The notes beneath the pieces were generated by a model that saw only the letters and a program-made list of their open reading frames with translations, had not been told where the DNA came from and did not search any database. Source: Actinomycetota bacterium (GTDB lineage Bacteria; Actinomycetota; Thermoleophilia; Gaiellales; Gaiellaceae). From it: a stretch of DNA of 64,000 nt. The stretch covers positions 1-64,000 of the forward strand of contig VAWW01000015.1 in the NCBI GenBank assembly GCA_005884575.1. Direction: 5' to 3'. Made by a program: the position numbers and the translations under genes. The number at the start of each line of letters is the position of its first letter. Within the stretch, counting starts at the first letter, position 1. Positions 40,984 to 49,649 of the stretch are shown piece after piece.

Positions 40984-41547
40984 CTAGGTGAGGTCGCCCG
41001 GAAGCAGCGAGTAGATGAAGGCGTCGGCACGCCGCTCGTTGAAGACCAGATAGGAGCGCAGGTGCCCTTCGCGCTGGAAGCCGACGCTCTCCAGAACGCG
41101 CTGCGACGCGATGTTCTCCGGTTCGACGAGCGCCTCGACACGCGCAAGCGGTGCGTCCGTCAGCGCCCAGCGAGCAACGAGCGCGACTGCACGCGAGGCC
41201 AGGCGGCGGCCGCGAGCGCGTTCGACCAGCCAGTAGCCGATCTCAGCTATGCCCGGCTGCCGCCGGAACATCAGGACGACCGCTCCGAGCGCATTGTCAG
41301 AGCCTGCGTCGGCGATTGCCAGCGACAGTCCCTCGCCGTTGTCGGCCCGTCCCCATTGACGTTCGATCCACGCGAGACCGTCGGCGGTTGTGAAGCGCGC
41401 GGGAACTGTGGTGCCTTCCGGGATGTGGGGATCGCGGCTCGCTTCCTCGACACAGCCGATGTCGCTCTCCGCCCAGCGACGCAGCATGACCGTGCCGTCA
41501 GTCAGCGGCGGATCGGGGTAGGAGAGGAGGGCTGGCTGATCCGGCAT
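40984..41547 (-). CDS. GNAT-family N-acetyltransferase
   Basis: A 187-residue acetyltransferase of the RimJ/RimL type. LLSYPDPPLTDGTVMLRRWAESDI opens the fold, ERARGRRLASRAVALVARWAL is the acetyl-CoA pyrophosphate loop, and ALVEPENIASQRVLESVGFQREGHLRSY completes it. Substrate may be a ribosomal protein N-terminus or a small amine. It is convergent with the GlcD-like gene, 9 bp away. Confidence 0.82.
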   Translation of the reverse strand: MPDQPALLSYPDPPLTDGTVMLRRWAESDIGCVEEASRDPHIPEGTTVPARFTTADGLAWIERQWGRADNGEGLSLAIADAGSDNALGAVVLMFRRQPGIAEIGYWLVERARGRRLASRAVALVARWALTDAPLARVEALVEPENIASQRVLESVGFQREGHLRSYLVFNERRADAFIYSLLPGDLT

Positions 41548-41586
41548 CCCGTCCAGACTACGGATCGTCTAGTGCAGCCAGGTCCT

Positions 41587-41632
41587 GGGGTCAGGTCTTG
41601 CATCGATAGCTGTCACTGCAGGACCTGACCCC
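41587..41632. repeat. REP-like inverted repeat of the GGGGTCAGGTC type
   Basis: GGGGTCAGGTC (41587-41597) and GACCTGACCCC (41622-41632) are perfect arms, with TTGCAT and ACTGCA continuing the pairing imperfectly into the loop. It is alone in the 128-bp gap between the acetyltransferase and patatin genes. It is different from the CCCGGGACCT family. Confidence 0.65.
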
Positions 41633-41675
41633 GAGACGGGTTCCGTTTGGCTACGTGACCGCGAGACAGGTCCGG

Positions 41676-42797
41676 TCAGGCGACGCGGAGCTCGCGGAGC
41701 TCCTCGTCGAGCAGCGAATAGCCGCGCTCGATCAGCTTTCGCTTCGCGTCGTCCGTCCACGGCTGCGGATTGCGTGACGTCGTCTCGAGGCTCGCGTGGC
41801 CTACGGTTCCCTGCACCGCGACGCGCGGGACGAGGCGGTCGTGCCGGAACGGGAACTCCGCCGCGGCGAAGCGCTCGTCGATCGAGCGCGCCAGCCGCTC
41901 GCCGCGCCGGCCGCCTTCGGCCCGGAGGACGCGGCCGACTTCCTCGCGGAGCCGTGCAAGCTCGGCGATCGACTCGTCCTTCTCCTGCGCCCACTTCTCT
42001 TCCTGGATCGTGTTCTGCTGCACCGTGACGCGCATCAGGCGCACGATCAGGTCGCCCCAGTGCGCCGGCTCACCGCGCGCGGCGCGCTCCTCCGCCTCGC
42101 GCACCTCAGCGAGGAGTGCGGCGACCGGGGGCACGCGTCCGAAGCGCTCGAGCCGCCGCCGCAGTCGGCCGAGCCAGAGGGCGCTCGACTCCGGGTACGT
42201 CGGCAGATACCGAAACGAGACGATCAGCTCGACGCCCGGCCGGTGGTACGCGTGGCCGAGGGGGAAGTTCCGAACCCACGCGCCGTCGGTCGCGATCCGG
42301 TCGCCGACGCGCATCGGCAGCACGAGCCCGCTGATCGCCGCCGACGCCAGGATTGCCTCCGCCATCTCCTCCGGCGACGTAGTCCGCGACGAGTAGAGGA
42401 GCTCGTACGCGCCCTGCGCGTCGACGGAGACGTCCGTCGCAGTGACGAAGACCTCGACCGGAGCGGCGGCGAGATCCCGCGCCAGCTGGACGGTGTCGCC
42501 GATCCGGTCGCGTACGGTCTCCGGGAGCCGGTAGTCGTGTGACCCGAGTAGCGGCTGTCGCCAGAGCCGGTTCGGACGGAACGTGTCGTCGGGCTGGAGC
42601 CGCAGCATGAACTCCTCCAGCTCGTCCAGCCGGTCGAGCGCGGCCATCGTCCCGGTGAGCGCCCCGGCGGACGTTCCGTAGATCCAGCCGATGCGCGGCC
42701 AGAGCTCGCTGTCCCGCAGCCGCTTCAAGAAACCGAGCTCCAGCAGGACGCCGTTCACCGCACCGCCGGAGAGGACTACCGCAACGTCCCGATCCAT
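41676..42797 (-). CDS. Patatin-like phospholipase
   Basis: A 373-residue predicted acyl hydrolase. The catalytic dyad is visible as GTSAG (nucleophile Ser, near residue 46) and ATDGAW (Asp), and the oxyanion loop LSGGAVNG is at residues 9-16. No signal peptide, so cytoplasmic or membrane-peripheral. The C-terminal third is charged and helical (EEKWAQEKDESIAELARLREEVGRVL). ATG 42797 places the glycine loop at the usual position. Neighbours give no pathway hint. Confidence 0.83.
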   Translation of the reverse strand: MDRDVAVVLSGGAVNGVLLELGFLKRLRDSELWPRIGWIYGTSAGALTGTMAALDRLDELEEFMLRLQPDDTFRPNRLWRQPLLGSHDYRLPETVRDRIGDTVQLARDLAAAPVEVFVTATDVSVDAQGAYELLYSSRTTSPEEMAEAILASAAISGLVLPMRVGDRIATDGAWVRNFPLGHAYHRPGVELIVSFRYLPTYPESSALWLGRLRRRLERFGRVPPVAALLAEVREAEERAARGEPAHWGDLIVRLMRVTVQQNTIQEEKWAQEKDESIAELARLREEVGRVLRAEGGRRGERLARSIDERFAAAEFPFRHDRLVPRVAVQGTVGHASLETTSRNPQPWTDDAKRKLIERGYSLLDEELRELRVA

Positions 42798-42827
42798 GCT
42801 CTCAGGATAGGTCGAGAACGTGACGAT

Positions 42828-42841
42828 GGGGACTCCTCCCC
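42828..42841. terminator. Short GGGGA/TCCCC hairpin before the patatin and after the dehydrogenase
   Basis: GGGGA (42828-42832) pairs with TCCCC (42837-42841) around a 4-nt loop. It lies in the 47-bp gap downstream of the alcohol dehydrogenase and upstream of the patatin gene, both on the minus strand. It could be a weak terminator or another small palindromic repeat. Confidence 0.35.
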
Positions 42842-42844
42842 GGT

Positions 42845-43957
42845 TCAGGTTTGTGCAAATCCGATCACACTGCGGATGCCGTCCTGCCGCTCCATCAGCT
42901 CGAAGCCCCGGTTGACGTCGTCCAGCGTCAGCCGGTGCGAGAGGAACGGCTCGAGGTCGAGCTCTCCTGCGAGCCACCGATCGACGAGCTGCGGCACCTG
43001 GTCGCGGCCCTTGACGCCGCCGAACGACGAGCCGGCGATCCGGCGGCCGGTGATCAGGAAACGCGGAACGACGTCGAGCGTCTCGCCCTTTCCCGCGACG
43101 CCGCAAACGGTCGCGAGACCCCAGCCCATCCGCGCGGACTCGAGGGCCTGCCGCATCACGTCGACGAGCCCGGTCGCCTCGAACGTGTAGTCCGCGCCGA
43201 AGCCGCCCGTCAGCTCGAGGATCTGCTGGACGGCGTCGGGGCCGCCGCGGATCGTGTCGGTCGCCCCTTGCCCCCGCGCGAGCTCGAGCCGCTCGTCGGA
43301 CAGGTCGACGCCGACGATCCGCTCCGCGCCCTGGAGCCTGCAGCCGGCAACGGCGCCGAGCCCGACCATCCCCGCACCGAAGACGACGCACGTCGAGCCG
43401 GGCTGCACCTTCGCGGTGTTGATCGCCGCACCGAGCCCGGTCGAGAGTCCGCAGGCGAACAGGCACGCACCGTCGAGCGGCGCGTCCGGCGTGATCTTCG
43501 CGAGCGCGATCTCCGGCATCACCGTGTACTCCGCGAACGTCGACGTCCCCATGAAGTGGCGGACCGGCTCGCCGTCGCGTGACAGACGCGTCGTCCCGTC
43601 CGGCAGGAAGCCCCGGTTCTGCTGCTCGCGGATCGCCAGGCAGAGGTTCGTGCGCTCGTCGCGGCAGTGGATGCACTCGCGGCACTGCGGCGAGAAGAGC
43701 GTCACGACGTGGTCGCCCGGCGCGACTGACGCGACGCCGTCGCCGACGCGCTCGACGACGCCGGCTCCCTCGTGCCCGAGCACCGTCGGCGCGTACCCGG
43801 ACGGATCAGCCCCCGAGCCGGTGTAGAGATCCGTATGGCAGACGCCGCACGCCTCCACGCGGACGAGCACCTCGCCGGCCTTCGGCTCCGCCAGGTCGAG
43901 CTCCTGGACCTCGAGCGGCGCACCGAACTCCTCGAGCACCGCGGCACGGATCTTCAT
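42845..43957 (-). CDS. Zinc-dependent class III-type alcohol dehydrogenase
   Basis: A 370-residue medium-chain dehydrogenase. The catalytic zinc site is ACGVCHTD and LGHEGAGVVE, and the structural zinc loop CRECIHCRDERTNLC has four Cys. The NAD fold has VFGAGMVGLGAVAG. The pattern is that of S-(hydroxymethyl)glutathione/mycothiol dehydrogenases and related NAD alcohol dehydrogenases. The natural substrate could be formaldehyde adducts or a primary alcohol; sequence does not decide. It is divergent from the dienelactone hydrolase gene. Confidence 0.87.
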   Translation of the reverse strand: MKIRAAVLEEFGAPLEVQELDLAEPKAGEVLVRVEACGVCHTDLYTGSGADPSGYAPTVLGHEGAGVVERVGDGVASVAPGDHVVTLFSPQCRECIHCRDERTNLCLAIREQQNRGFLPDGTTRLSRDGEPVRHFMGTSTFAEYTVMPEIALAKITPDAPLDGACLFACGLSTGLGAAINTAKVQPGSTCVVFGAGMVGLGAVAGCRLQGAERIVGVDLSDERLELARGQGATDTIRGGPDAVQQILELTGGFGADYTFEATGLVDVMRQALESARMGWGLATVCGVAGKGETLDVVPRFLITGRRIAGSSFGGVKGRDQVPQLVDRWLAGELDLEPFLSHRLTLDDVNRGFELMERQDGIRSVIGFAQT

Positions 43958-43989
43958 CTCGCGATCCTAGACCGGTATCGTCGCCGGTC

Positions 43990-44742
43990 GTGTGCTTCGA
44001 CCTCGATTCCGGCCCGCCGATCCCGGTCGTTTCCGGCGCCGCGGTCTCGCACGACGACGTCGAGTTCGAGGCGCCCGACGGCAACCGGCTCGCCGCGTTC
44101 GTGGCGACGCCCGAGGAGCCGACGGACGTCGGCGTCGTGATCCTGCCGGACGTGCGCGGCCTCTACCGCTTCTACGAGGAGCTCGCGCTCCGCTTCGCCG
44201 AACGGGGCATCGCCGCGGTCGCGATCGACTACTTCGGACGCACTGCGGGCGTGGGGAAGCGCGACGACGAGTTCCCGTACATGGAGCACACCGCGCAGAC
44301 GACGCCCGAGGGGATCCAGGCGGACGTCGCCGCCGGCGTCGAGGAGCTGCGCTCGCACGGCGTGCGGTCGATCTTCACCGTCGGCTTCTGCTTCGGCGGA
44401 CGGAGCTCGTGGCTCGCCGCCGCAAGCGGTCACGGGCTGGCCGGCGCGATCGGCTTCTACGGCCGTCCGGGCGAGCGCGACGGCGTCCCCGGCGCTGCGG
44501 AGCGGGCCGCGGAGCTCGAGGCGCCGATCCTCGCCCTGCAGGCCGGCGCGGACCAGAACATCACCGCCGCCGACAACCGTGCCTTCGAGGACGCGCTGAG
44601 CGCCGCAGACGTCGAGCACGAGATCGTGACGTACGAGGGCGCGCCGCACAGCTTCTTTGACCGCAAGCAGGAGCAGTTCGCCGACGCGTCGGACGATGCG
44701 TGGAAGCGCGTGCTGGCCTTCATCGAGAAGCATCGCGCGTGA
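43990..44742 (+). CDS. Dienelactone hydrolase family protein
   Basis: A 250-residue alpha/beta hydrolase. The nucleophile is a Cys in GFCFGG, with Asp in LQAGADQNI and His in EGAPHSFFDR, the Cys-Asp-His triad of dienelactone hydrolases. ILPDVRGLYRFYEELALRFAERGIAAVAIDYFGRT is the typical N-terminal half. GTG 43990 is 33 bp from the divergent dehydrogenase. Substrate is unlikely to be a true dienelactone outside an aromatic pathway; a general ester or lactone hydrolase is expected. Confidence 0.87.
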   Translation: MCFDLDSGPPIPVVSGAAVSHDDVEFEAPDGNRLAAFVATPEEPTDVGVVILPDVRGLYRFYEELALRFAERGIAAVAIDYFGRTAGVGKRDDEFPYMEHTAQTTPEGIQADVAAGVEELRSHGVRSIFTVGFCFGGRSSWLAAASGHGLAGAIGFYGRPGERDGVPGAAERAAELEAPILALQAGADQNITAADNRAFEDALSAADVEHEIVTYEGAPHSFFDRKQEQFADASDDAWKRVLAFIEKHRA

Positions 44743-45065
44743 GGGTGCTGCTGCTGGCGCTCGGCATCGCGACCGCCCCGCCCGTCGGGCCCCTGCCGAA
44801 GGGGCCGACGATCCACGTCGCCACGAAGGTGGGAAAGACGTTCGTCGTCACGCTGCCGAAGCGCGCCGGGCTCGACTGGCGCATCGCGCAGCGATTCGAC
44901 GCGCGCGTCGTCCGCGAGGTCGCCGAGGGCGACCGAGGCGCGACGGTGTGGGTGCGGTTCCGCGCCGTCGCGCCCGGTACGACGAGGATCGTCTTCGCGC
45001 AGACGCGCGGCGAGACCGCGAAAGCCTACGCCGCGCGCACCTTTCGCGTCACGGTACGACGTTAG
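44739..45065 (+). CDS. Chagasin-like (I42 type) secreted protein
   Basis: A 108-residue protein with a short hydrophobic N-terminus that can act as a signal (VLLLALGIATAPPVG). The rest is a beta-rich domain with VGKTFVVTLPKRAGLDWRIA and RFRAVAPGTTRIVFAQTRG, similar to I42 cysteine-protease inhibitors. The usual NPTTGY loop is replaced by KRAGLDW, so inhibition is not assured. GTG 44739 overlaps the hydrolase stop. Its end overlaps the convergent beta-propeller gene by 17 bp. Confidence 0.6.
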   Translation: MRVLLLALGIATAPPVGPLPKGPTIHVATKVGKTFVVTLPKRAGLDWRIAQRFDARVVREVAEGDRGATVWVRFRAVAPGTTRIVFAQTRGETAKAYAARTFRVTVRR

Positions 45066-46929
45066 GAGCGCCCTTGATCGGCGGCTCGGCCGACGGGAAC
45101 GCGGCCCAGCCGAGCGGGCTCAGCGTTGCGAGGCTGCTCGACTCGACGCCGGCGTCCGAGATCGTCACGACGGCGTCGCGCACGACGAACGAGCGCCGGA
45201 TGCTCCCGCTCTGTGCGACGCGCCCGACCTCGCGGATCCCGTTTGCGCGGCTGACGCGGAAGCCGACCGCCCGCTCCTGGAACGGGACGACGACGAGCCC
45301 GGTCCGCGGCCAGTAGAGGAACGCGTGGTGATCCGACTCCGCCTCCGACCAGCCGAGGCCGAGCGACGCGTGCTGGAGCCGCACCGGCTGCCGGAGATCC
45401 GAGACGTCGAACAGCGAGAGCTGCGTGCCGACCGGCCGGCCCTGCTCGTTCGCGTCCTGCCCGACCCCGAGCAGGAGACCGTCGCCGATCGGATGGAGGT
45501 ACGCGGAGTAGCCGGGAATCTTCAGCGCGCCGAAGACGTGCGGCCGTTCGGGTTGCGCGAGGTCGACCGTGTAGAGGGGATCGATCTGGCGGAAGGTGAC
45601 GACGTAGCCGACGTCGCCGACGAAGCGGACGGCATAGACGCGCTCGCCCTTGCCGAGGTCGCCGACGCGTCCGGCCTGGACGAGTGTGCCGTTCCGCTCG
45701 CGCAGCGTCGTCAGGAACGATTCGCTCTCGTCGCCCGGACCCCACCACGCGGGCGTCTCGGTGCTCACGACGCGCAGCACACCGCGGTACTCGGACAGCG
45801 ACCACTGGCTGAGCAGGTAGCCGGGCACCGAGCCGCTGCCGCGGTACACGGTTCGTACCGGGCTCGAGATGTCGAACTTGTGGATCGCCGTCGCCGCGCC
45901 GCTCTTCTGCAGCGTCGGCCGGCCGGGCTCGGGCCGGACGGCCCACTGCTCGGTCGCGACGTACAGGCTCTGCGGCGACGCGTAGACGATCCGCCCGTCC
46001 GTCATCACCGCCACCGAGTCGACGGGCTCGATTCCCTTGGCGAGATCGAGCGTTAGCACGGTCAGCATCCCGAGACCCGAGAAGGCCGGCGGACGCTGCA
46101 CGTGGCGGCACTGGACGAGCGGCCGGCTCGTCTTTCCGATCCGGTAGGACGGCAGCCAGCTCGCGACGCCCGACGCCGCCACGACTGCGCGGTTCCGGTC
46201 GCGCGCGGCGGCGAGCGCGTCGTCCGTCGTCCCCGCCGGAGCCACGAACGGCAGCTCTCCCGGCACCTGCGACGCCGTCACGATGCGCGCGCTGTGACCG
46301 ACGAGTCGCGCTGCGACGTACGCGCCGTCTAGCGTCAGCGTCCGGACGACGCGCAGGGCCTTCGGGTTCGAGACGTCGATCTCCTCGAGGACGGACTGCG
46401 ACGGGGCCGGCGGGAGGATGCGCGCCGCCAGGGCCGGCAGCGGCTGCACCCAGAAGCCGGCGCGCGAGAGGACGAGCAGGCGGTTCCCGTCGAGGAGCAG
46501 CTCGTGGCTCCAGCGGGGGTCGAGCTTCAGCGAGTCGAGCAGCCGCGGCCGGCGCTCGCCGACGTCGACGGCGTTGAGCGTCCCGTTCGCGACGGCGAAC
46601 AGGGTCGTGCCGTTCGTCTTCGCCGTGTCGGGCTCGTCGACGCCCTGCTCCTGGACGTTCGTGCCGGAGTAGTCGACGCCCTGCTGCGGCGACGCGTCGC
46701 GCGTCGGCGCACCGGCGACCGGCGGCGTCATCCCCACGGCGAGACCGTTGCCGAGTCCCCACGGCCCGACGAAACGCGTCGCCTGCGACTTCGCGTAGGC
46801 AAGGAGCTCTCCGCACGAGCGGAACGCGACGAGCCGGCCCTGCTTCGCCGTGGCGCCCTCGGCCGTCGCGCCGGCAAGGAGCATCGCCAGCGCCGCGAGC
46901 AGAGCGGCGCATCTCGCGAATCTCATCAT
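45049..46929 (-). CDS. Secreted beta-propeller domain protein
   Basis: A 626-residue exported protein with a signal peptide (RFARCAALLAALAMLLAGATAEG). The core has repeated blade-like segments such as GVDEPDTAKTNGTTLFAVANGTLNAVDV, LTVLTLDLAKGIEPVDSVAVMTDGRIVYASPQSLYVATE and GYVVTFRQIDPLYTVDL, characteristic of the PF09826-type beta-propeller family of actinobacteria and archaea. Function is not established; such proteins are envelope-exposed. ATG 46929 or 46926. Confidence 0.82.
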   Translation of the reverse strand: MMRFARCAALLAALAMLLAGATAEGATAKQGRLVAFRSCGELLAYAKSQATRFVGPWGLGNGLAVGMTPPVAGAPTRDASPQQGVDYSGTNVQEQGVDEPDTAKTNGTTLFAVANGTLNAVDVGERRPRLLDSLKLDPRWSHELLLDGNRLLVLSRAGFWVQPLPALAARILPPAPSQSVLEEIDVSNPKALRVVRTLTLDGAYVAARLVGHSARIVTASQVPGELPFVAPAGTTDDALAAARDRNRAVVAASGVASWLPSYRIGKTSRPLVQCRHVQRPPAFSGLGMLTVLTLDLAKGIEPVDSVAVMTDGRIVYASPQSLYVATEQWAVRPEPGRPTLQKSGAATAIHKFDISSPVRTVYRGSGSVPGYLLSQWSLSEYRGVLRVVSTETPAWWGPGDESESFLTTLRERNGTLVQAGRVGDLGKGERVYAVRFVGDVGYVVTFRQIDPLYTVDLAQPERPHVFGALKIPGYSAYLHPIGDGLLLGVGQDANEQGRPVGTQLSLFDVSDLRQPVRLQHASLGLGWSEAESDHHAFLYWPRTGLVVVPFQERAVGFRVSRANGIREVGRVAQSGSIRRSFVVRDAVVTISDAGVESSSLATLSPLGWAAFPSAEPPIKGAPNVVP

Positions 46930-46957
46930 TGAGTTATACGACGGGTTCGCCCCCGGG

Positions 46958-47861
46958 TTAGTTCCCGCGACGCGACCAGAGGAATCTGGCGGCGAGGAGC
47001 GTCCCTACGACCGTGAGCACGAACCGGACGGCTTGGAGCCCTGGAGCTTGGACTCGCCGCTCGCCCGCCCCTCTATCGTCACCGGCACCTCCTCGAGCCG
47101 AAGGCCCGCGTTGCTGACGCGGATCAGCGCCTCGACCTCGGGCGCCTCGCTCCGGAACGGCTCGGCGAGCAGCGGCAGCGCCCTCGCGTTGACGGCGTAG
47201 AGACCGCTCGTCGCGGCGCCGAAGGACCGTCGCAGGACGAGCTTCATCGACCGGCGCAGCAGCGCGGTGCCGAATCTCCGAGCCGGGCTCGGCCGGTACG
47301 GGTAGGCGGCGTAGCCGTCGCCGGAGACGAAGCGAGAGCCGACCGCGACGTCGCACACGTCGTACCGCACGAGCGCGAGCAGGCGTGCGAGCTCGCGCGC
47401 GGGATGCTGCCCGTCGGCGTCGACCCGGCCGCAGATCGCGTAGCCGTGCTCGAGCGCCCAGCGGTAGCCGGCGGCGATGCCGATGCGCAGGCCCGGGGTG
47501 GAGCCCAGCGAGAGCACCTCCGCGCCGTGGCTGCGCGCGACCTGCGCCGTGCGGTCGGTGGAGCGCGGACGCCGCGCGCGAGCAGGATCGGCAGAGTGCG
47601 GGCGGCGTTCTCCGCGGTTGTGGTCGCGGTCTCCTCGGCGACGAGCTCCACCGCGGGCCCGCGCCAGAGCGCACGCATCTGCTCGGCTTCGGACGGGCCG
47701 CCGTCGGGTGCCCACCCGCTGAAGGCGACGAGGCGCGCGGAGCGGCGCCCCGCGAGGCGCTCGGCCTCGGCGACGAGCCGCTTGCAGCTGCGGCTGATGC
47801 GGTAGGCGCCGTCCCGGGCGAGCATGCCGTTGCCAGGGACGACGATCGCCGGTCCGTTCAT
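46958..47861 (-). pseudogene. Chimeric pseudogene: YdcF/DUF218 start joined to a GT2 glycosyltransferase end
   Basis: Residues from ATG 47861 to about 47551 are the N-terminal half of a YdcF/SanA-like DUF218 protein (AIVVPGNGMLARDG; ENAARTLPILLARGVR). The sequence then continues, in another frame, as the back half of a GT2 glycosyltransferase (STDRTAQVARSHGAEVLSLG; CGRVDADGQHPARELARLL; VPVTIEGRASGESKLQGSK). A deletion evidently fused two genes near 47552. A further missing base in the AAG-GCC region near 47030 breaks the GT2 tail (VRFVLTVVGTLLAARFLW). Neither half can work. The start overlaps the nudC stop. Confidence 0.75.
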
Positions 47862-48598
47862 GACGCGTGCCGAGCCACGAAATCGTCAATCAGCCGCCGT
47901 GCGATCGTGAACGGCCCCGGGATCGTCGGCAGCTCGTCCGGGCGGAACCAGCCCGCGTCCTCGAGCTCGGTCTCGTCCACGCGCAGCTCGTCGCTCGTCG
48001 CCCGCGCGACGAAGCCGATCATCAGCTGGCTCGGGAACGGCCACGGCTGGCTGCCGAAGTAGCGCACGTCCTCGACGTCGACGCCCGCCTCCTCGAGGAC
48101 CTCGCGGCACACGGCTTCCTCGAGCGTCTCGCCGGGCTCGACGAAGCCGGCGAGCACGCTGTGGAAAGGCCGGTTCAGCCCGGCCCGCCGCGCGAGCAGC
48201 ACGCGGCCGCCGTGCTCGACGAGCATGATGACCGCGGGCGTGATCCGCGGGTAGTACGACGCGCCACACGACGGACAGAGCCGCGCGAGCTCAGTCCCAG
48301 CGGCTTCGGTCGGCGTGCCGCAGCGCCCGCAGAAGGCGTGCCCGAGCTCCCACTCGACGAGCTGCGCCGCGCGGCCGGCTGCCGACGCAAGCTCCTCATC
48401 GGCGACAGAGAGGAAGTCGCGCAGCCCGACGAGCGACGCGCCTTCGAGCTGCGGCGCCGTGTCGAGCGCGACGGCGACGCCGAGCGGTCCTACGGGTAGC
48501 GGTTCGTCGCCGACGGCCAGGCGATCGGCTGTCGGCACCTCACCGTCGAGGAGGAGCAGCTGTCCGTCGAGAAACGCGAAGACGAGCCCGTCCGCCAT
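47858..48598 (-). CDS. nudC: NAD(+) diphosphatase, NudC-type
   Basis: A 246-residue Nudix hydrolase of NADH/NAD (and NAD-capped RNA in E. coli). A zinc ribbon CGRCGT...CPSCG lies before the Nudix box GFVEPGETLEEAVCREVLEEAGV. The NudC hallmark SQPWPFP is present, followed by SQ instead of the common QS. ATG 48598 fits the length of the family. The upstream region is shared with the divergent LysR gene. Confidence 0.9.
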   Translation of the reverse strand: MADGLVFAFLDGQLLLLDGEVPTADRLAVGDEPLPVGPLGVAVALDTAPQLEGASLVGLRDFLSVADEELASAAGRAAQLVEWELGHAFCGRCGTPTEAAGTELARLCPSCGASYYPRITPAVIMLVEHGGRVLLARRAGLNRPFHSVLAGFVEPGETLEEAVCREVLEEAGVDVEDVRYFGSQPWPFPSQLMIGFVARATSDELRVDETELEDAGWFRPDELPTIPGPFTIARRLIDDFVARHAS

Positions 48599-48741
48599 AG
48601 GCGCGACAGTAGCCGGGCCCGGTGCCGAAGCGTCGGGTCGGCAGCCCTGGAGCCGATCGTCTCGCGGTGGATCAATTGTGGAACGTTCACCGGAATCATG
48701 GCTCCAGTCTTGCCGTACGTCCCTATCAACGCAAATAATGA

Positions 48742-48758
48742 TTCTCGCATTGCGATAA
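48742..48758. promoter_or_regulatory. Candidate LysR-type operator before the lysR gene
   Basis: The site reads TTCTCGCATTGCGATAA, with perfect TCGCA/TGCGA arms extended by TT/AA, fitting the T-N11-A form of LysR-type sites. It ends 9 nt before the LysR ATG, a usual place for autoregulation. The rest of the 169-bp gap has no gene that I can support. Confidence 0.45.
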
Positions 48759-48767
48759 GCTGAGTCT

Positions 48768-49649
48768 ATGCTGGATCCGCGGCGGCTGCTCACCTTCCGC
48801 GAGGTCGCGCACCATCGGTCGTTCTCGCGCGCGGCGGCGGCGCTCTCGCTCACGCAGCCCGCGGTCTCGCAGCAGGTGCGCGCGCTCGAGGTGCAGCTCG
48901 GCGAGCGGCTGATCGAGCGGGGACGTCCGGGATTCGCGCTGACGCCGGCCGGCGAGCTCCTCCTCGGCCATGCGGACGCGCTCTTCACGCGTCTGCAGCT
49001 CGCCGCGCGGCAACTCGACGAGGCGATCGAGGGTGCGCACCGTCTTCTCCGCATCGGTGCATTTCCGAGCATCCTCGCGACACTCGTGCCGAGGGCGATC
49101 GTGGCCGTCAACCGTTCGGGCGGGCCGCTCGAGTTCTGCGCCGTCCAGGGAGCGACGGACGAGCTCGTCGCCGCCGTCCGGGACGGGAGCCTCCACGTCG
49201 CCCTCTGCTTCGAGGACGCCGCGCCGCCGCCGCGCGAGCACGAGGGCACGGCGCGTGTCGAGCTGCTCGAGGAGTCCATGCTCGGCCTCGTCGGCGCGCG
49301 CCACCGCCTCGCGGGCCGGCGGCGGATCCGCCTGACGGAGCTCGCGGGCGAGACGTGGACCGCGGCCACGCGCAACGGGCTGATCGTTCGCGCGTGCATC
49401 GCAGCTGGATTCGAGCCGCCCGTTCCGTATCTCACCGACGACCCGCTCTCGATTCGCGGCATCGTGAGCGCAGGGCTTGCCGTCTCGCTCACGCCGCAGC
49501 TCCTCGCCGGCCAGCTGCGCGGTGTCGCGACGCCGGCGCTCACGGGCGATCCGGTCCGCCGACGGATCTACGCCGTCATCCCGCCGACGGGGCCGCACCC
49601 GCTGGTCGAGCCGTTCCTCGACGCGGTGCGCGCAGCGTCCGGAGCGTGA
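48768..49649 (+). CDS. LysR-family transcriptional regulator
   Basis: A 293-residue regulator. The DNA-binding helix-turn-helix is RLLTFREVAHHRSFSRAAAALSLTQPAVSQQVRALEVQLGERLIERG at about residues 5-51, followed by a periplasmic-binding-protein-like effector domain from about 90. The target is unknown; the divergent nudC and the gene itself are candidates. ATG 48768. Confidence 0.88.
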   Translation: MLDPRRLLTFREVAHHRSFSRAAAALSLTQPAVSQQVRALEVQLGERLIERGRPGFALTPAGELLLGHADALFTRLQLAARQLDEAIEGAHRLLRIGAFPSILATLVPRAIVAVNRSGGPLEFCAVQGATDELVAAVRDGSLHVALCFEDAAPPPREHEGTARVELLEESMLGLVGARHRLAGRRRIRLTELAGETWTAATRNGLIVRACIAAGFEPPVPYLTDDPLSIRGIVSAGLAVSLTPQLLAGQLRGVATPALTGDPVRRRIYAVIPPTGPHPLVEPFLDAVRAASGA

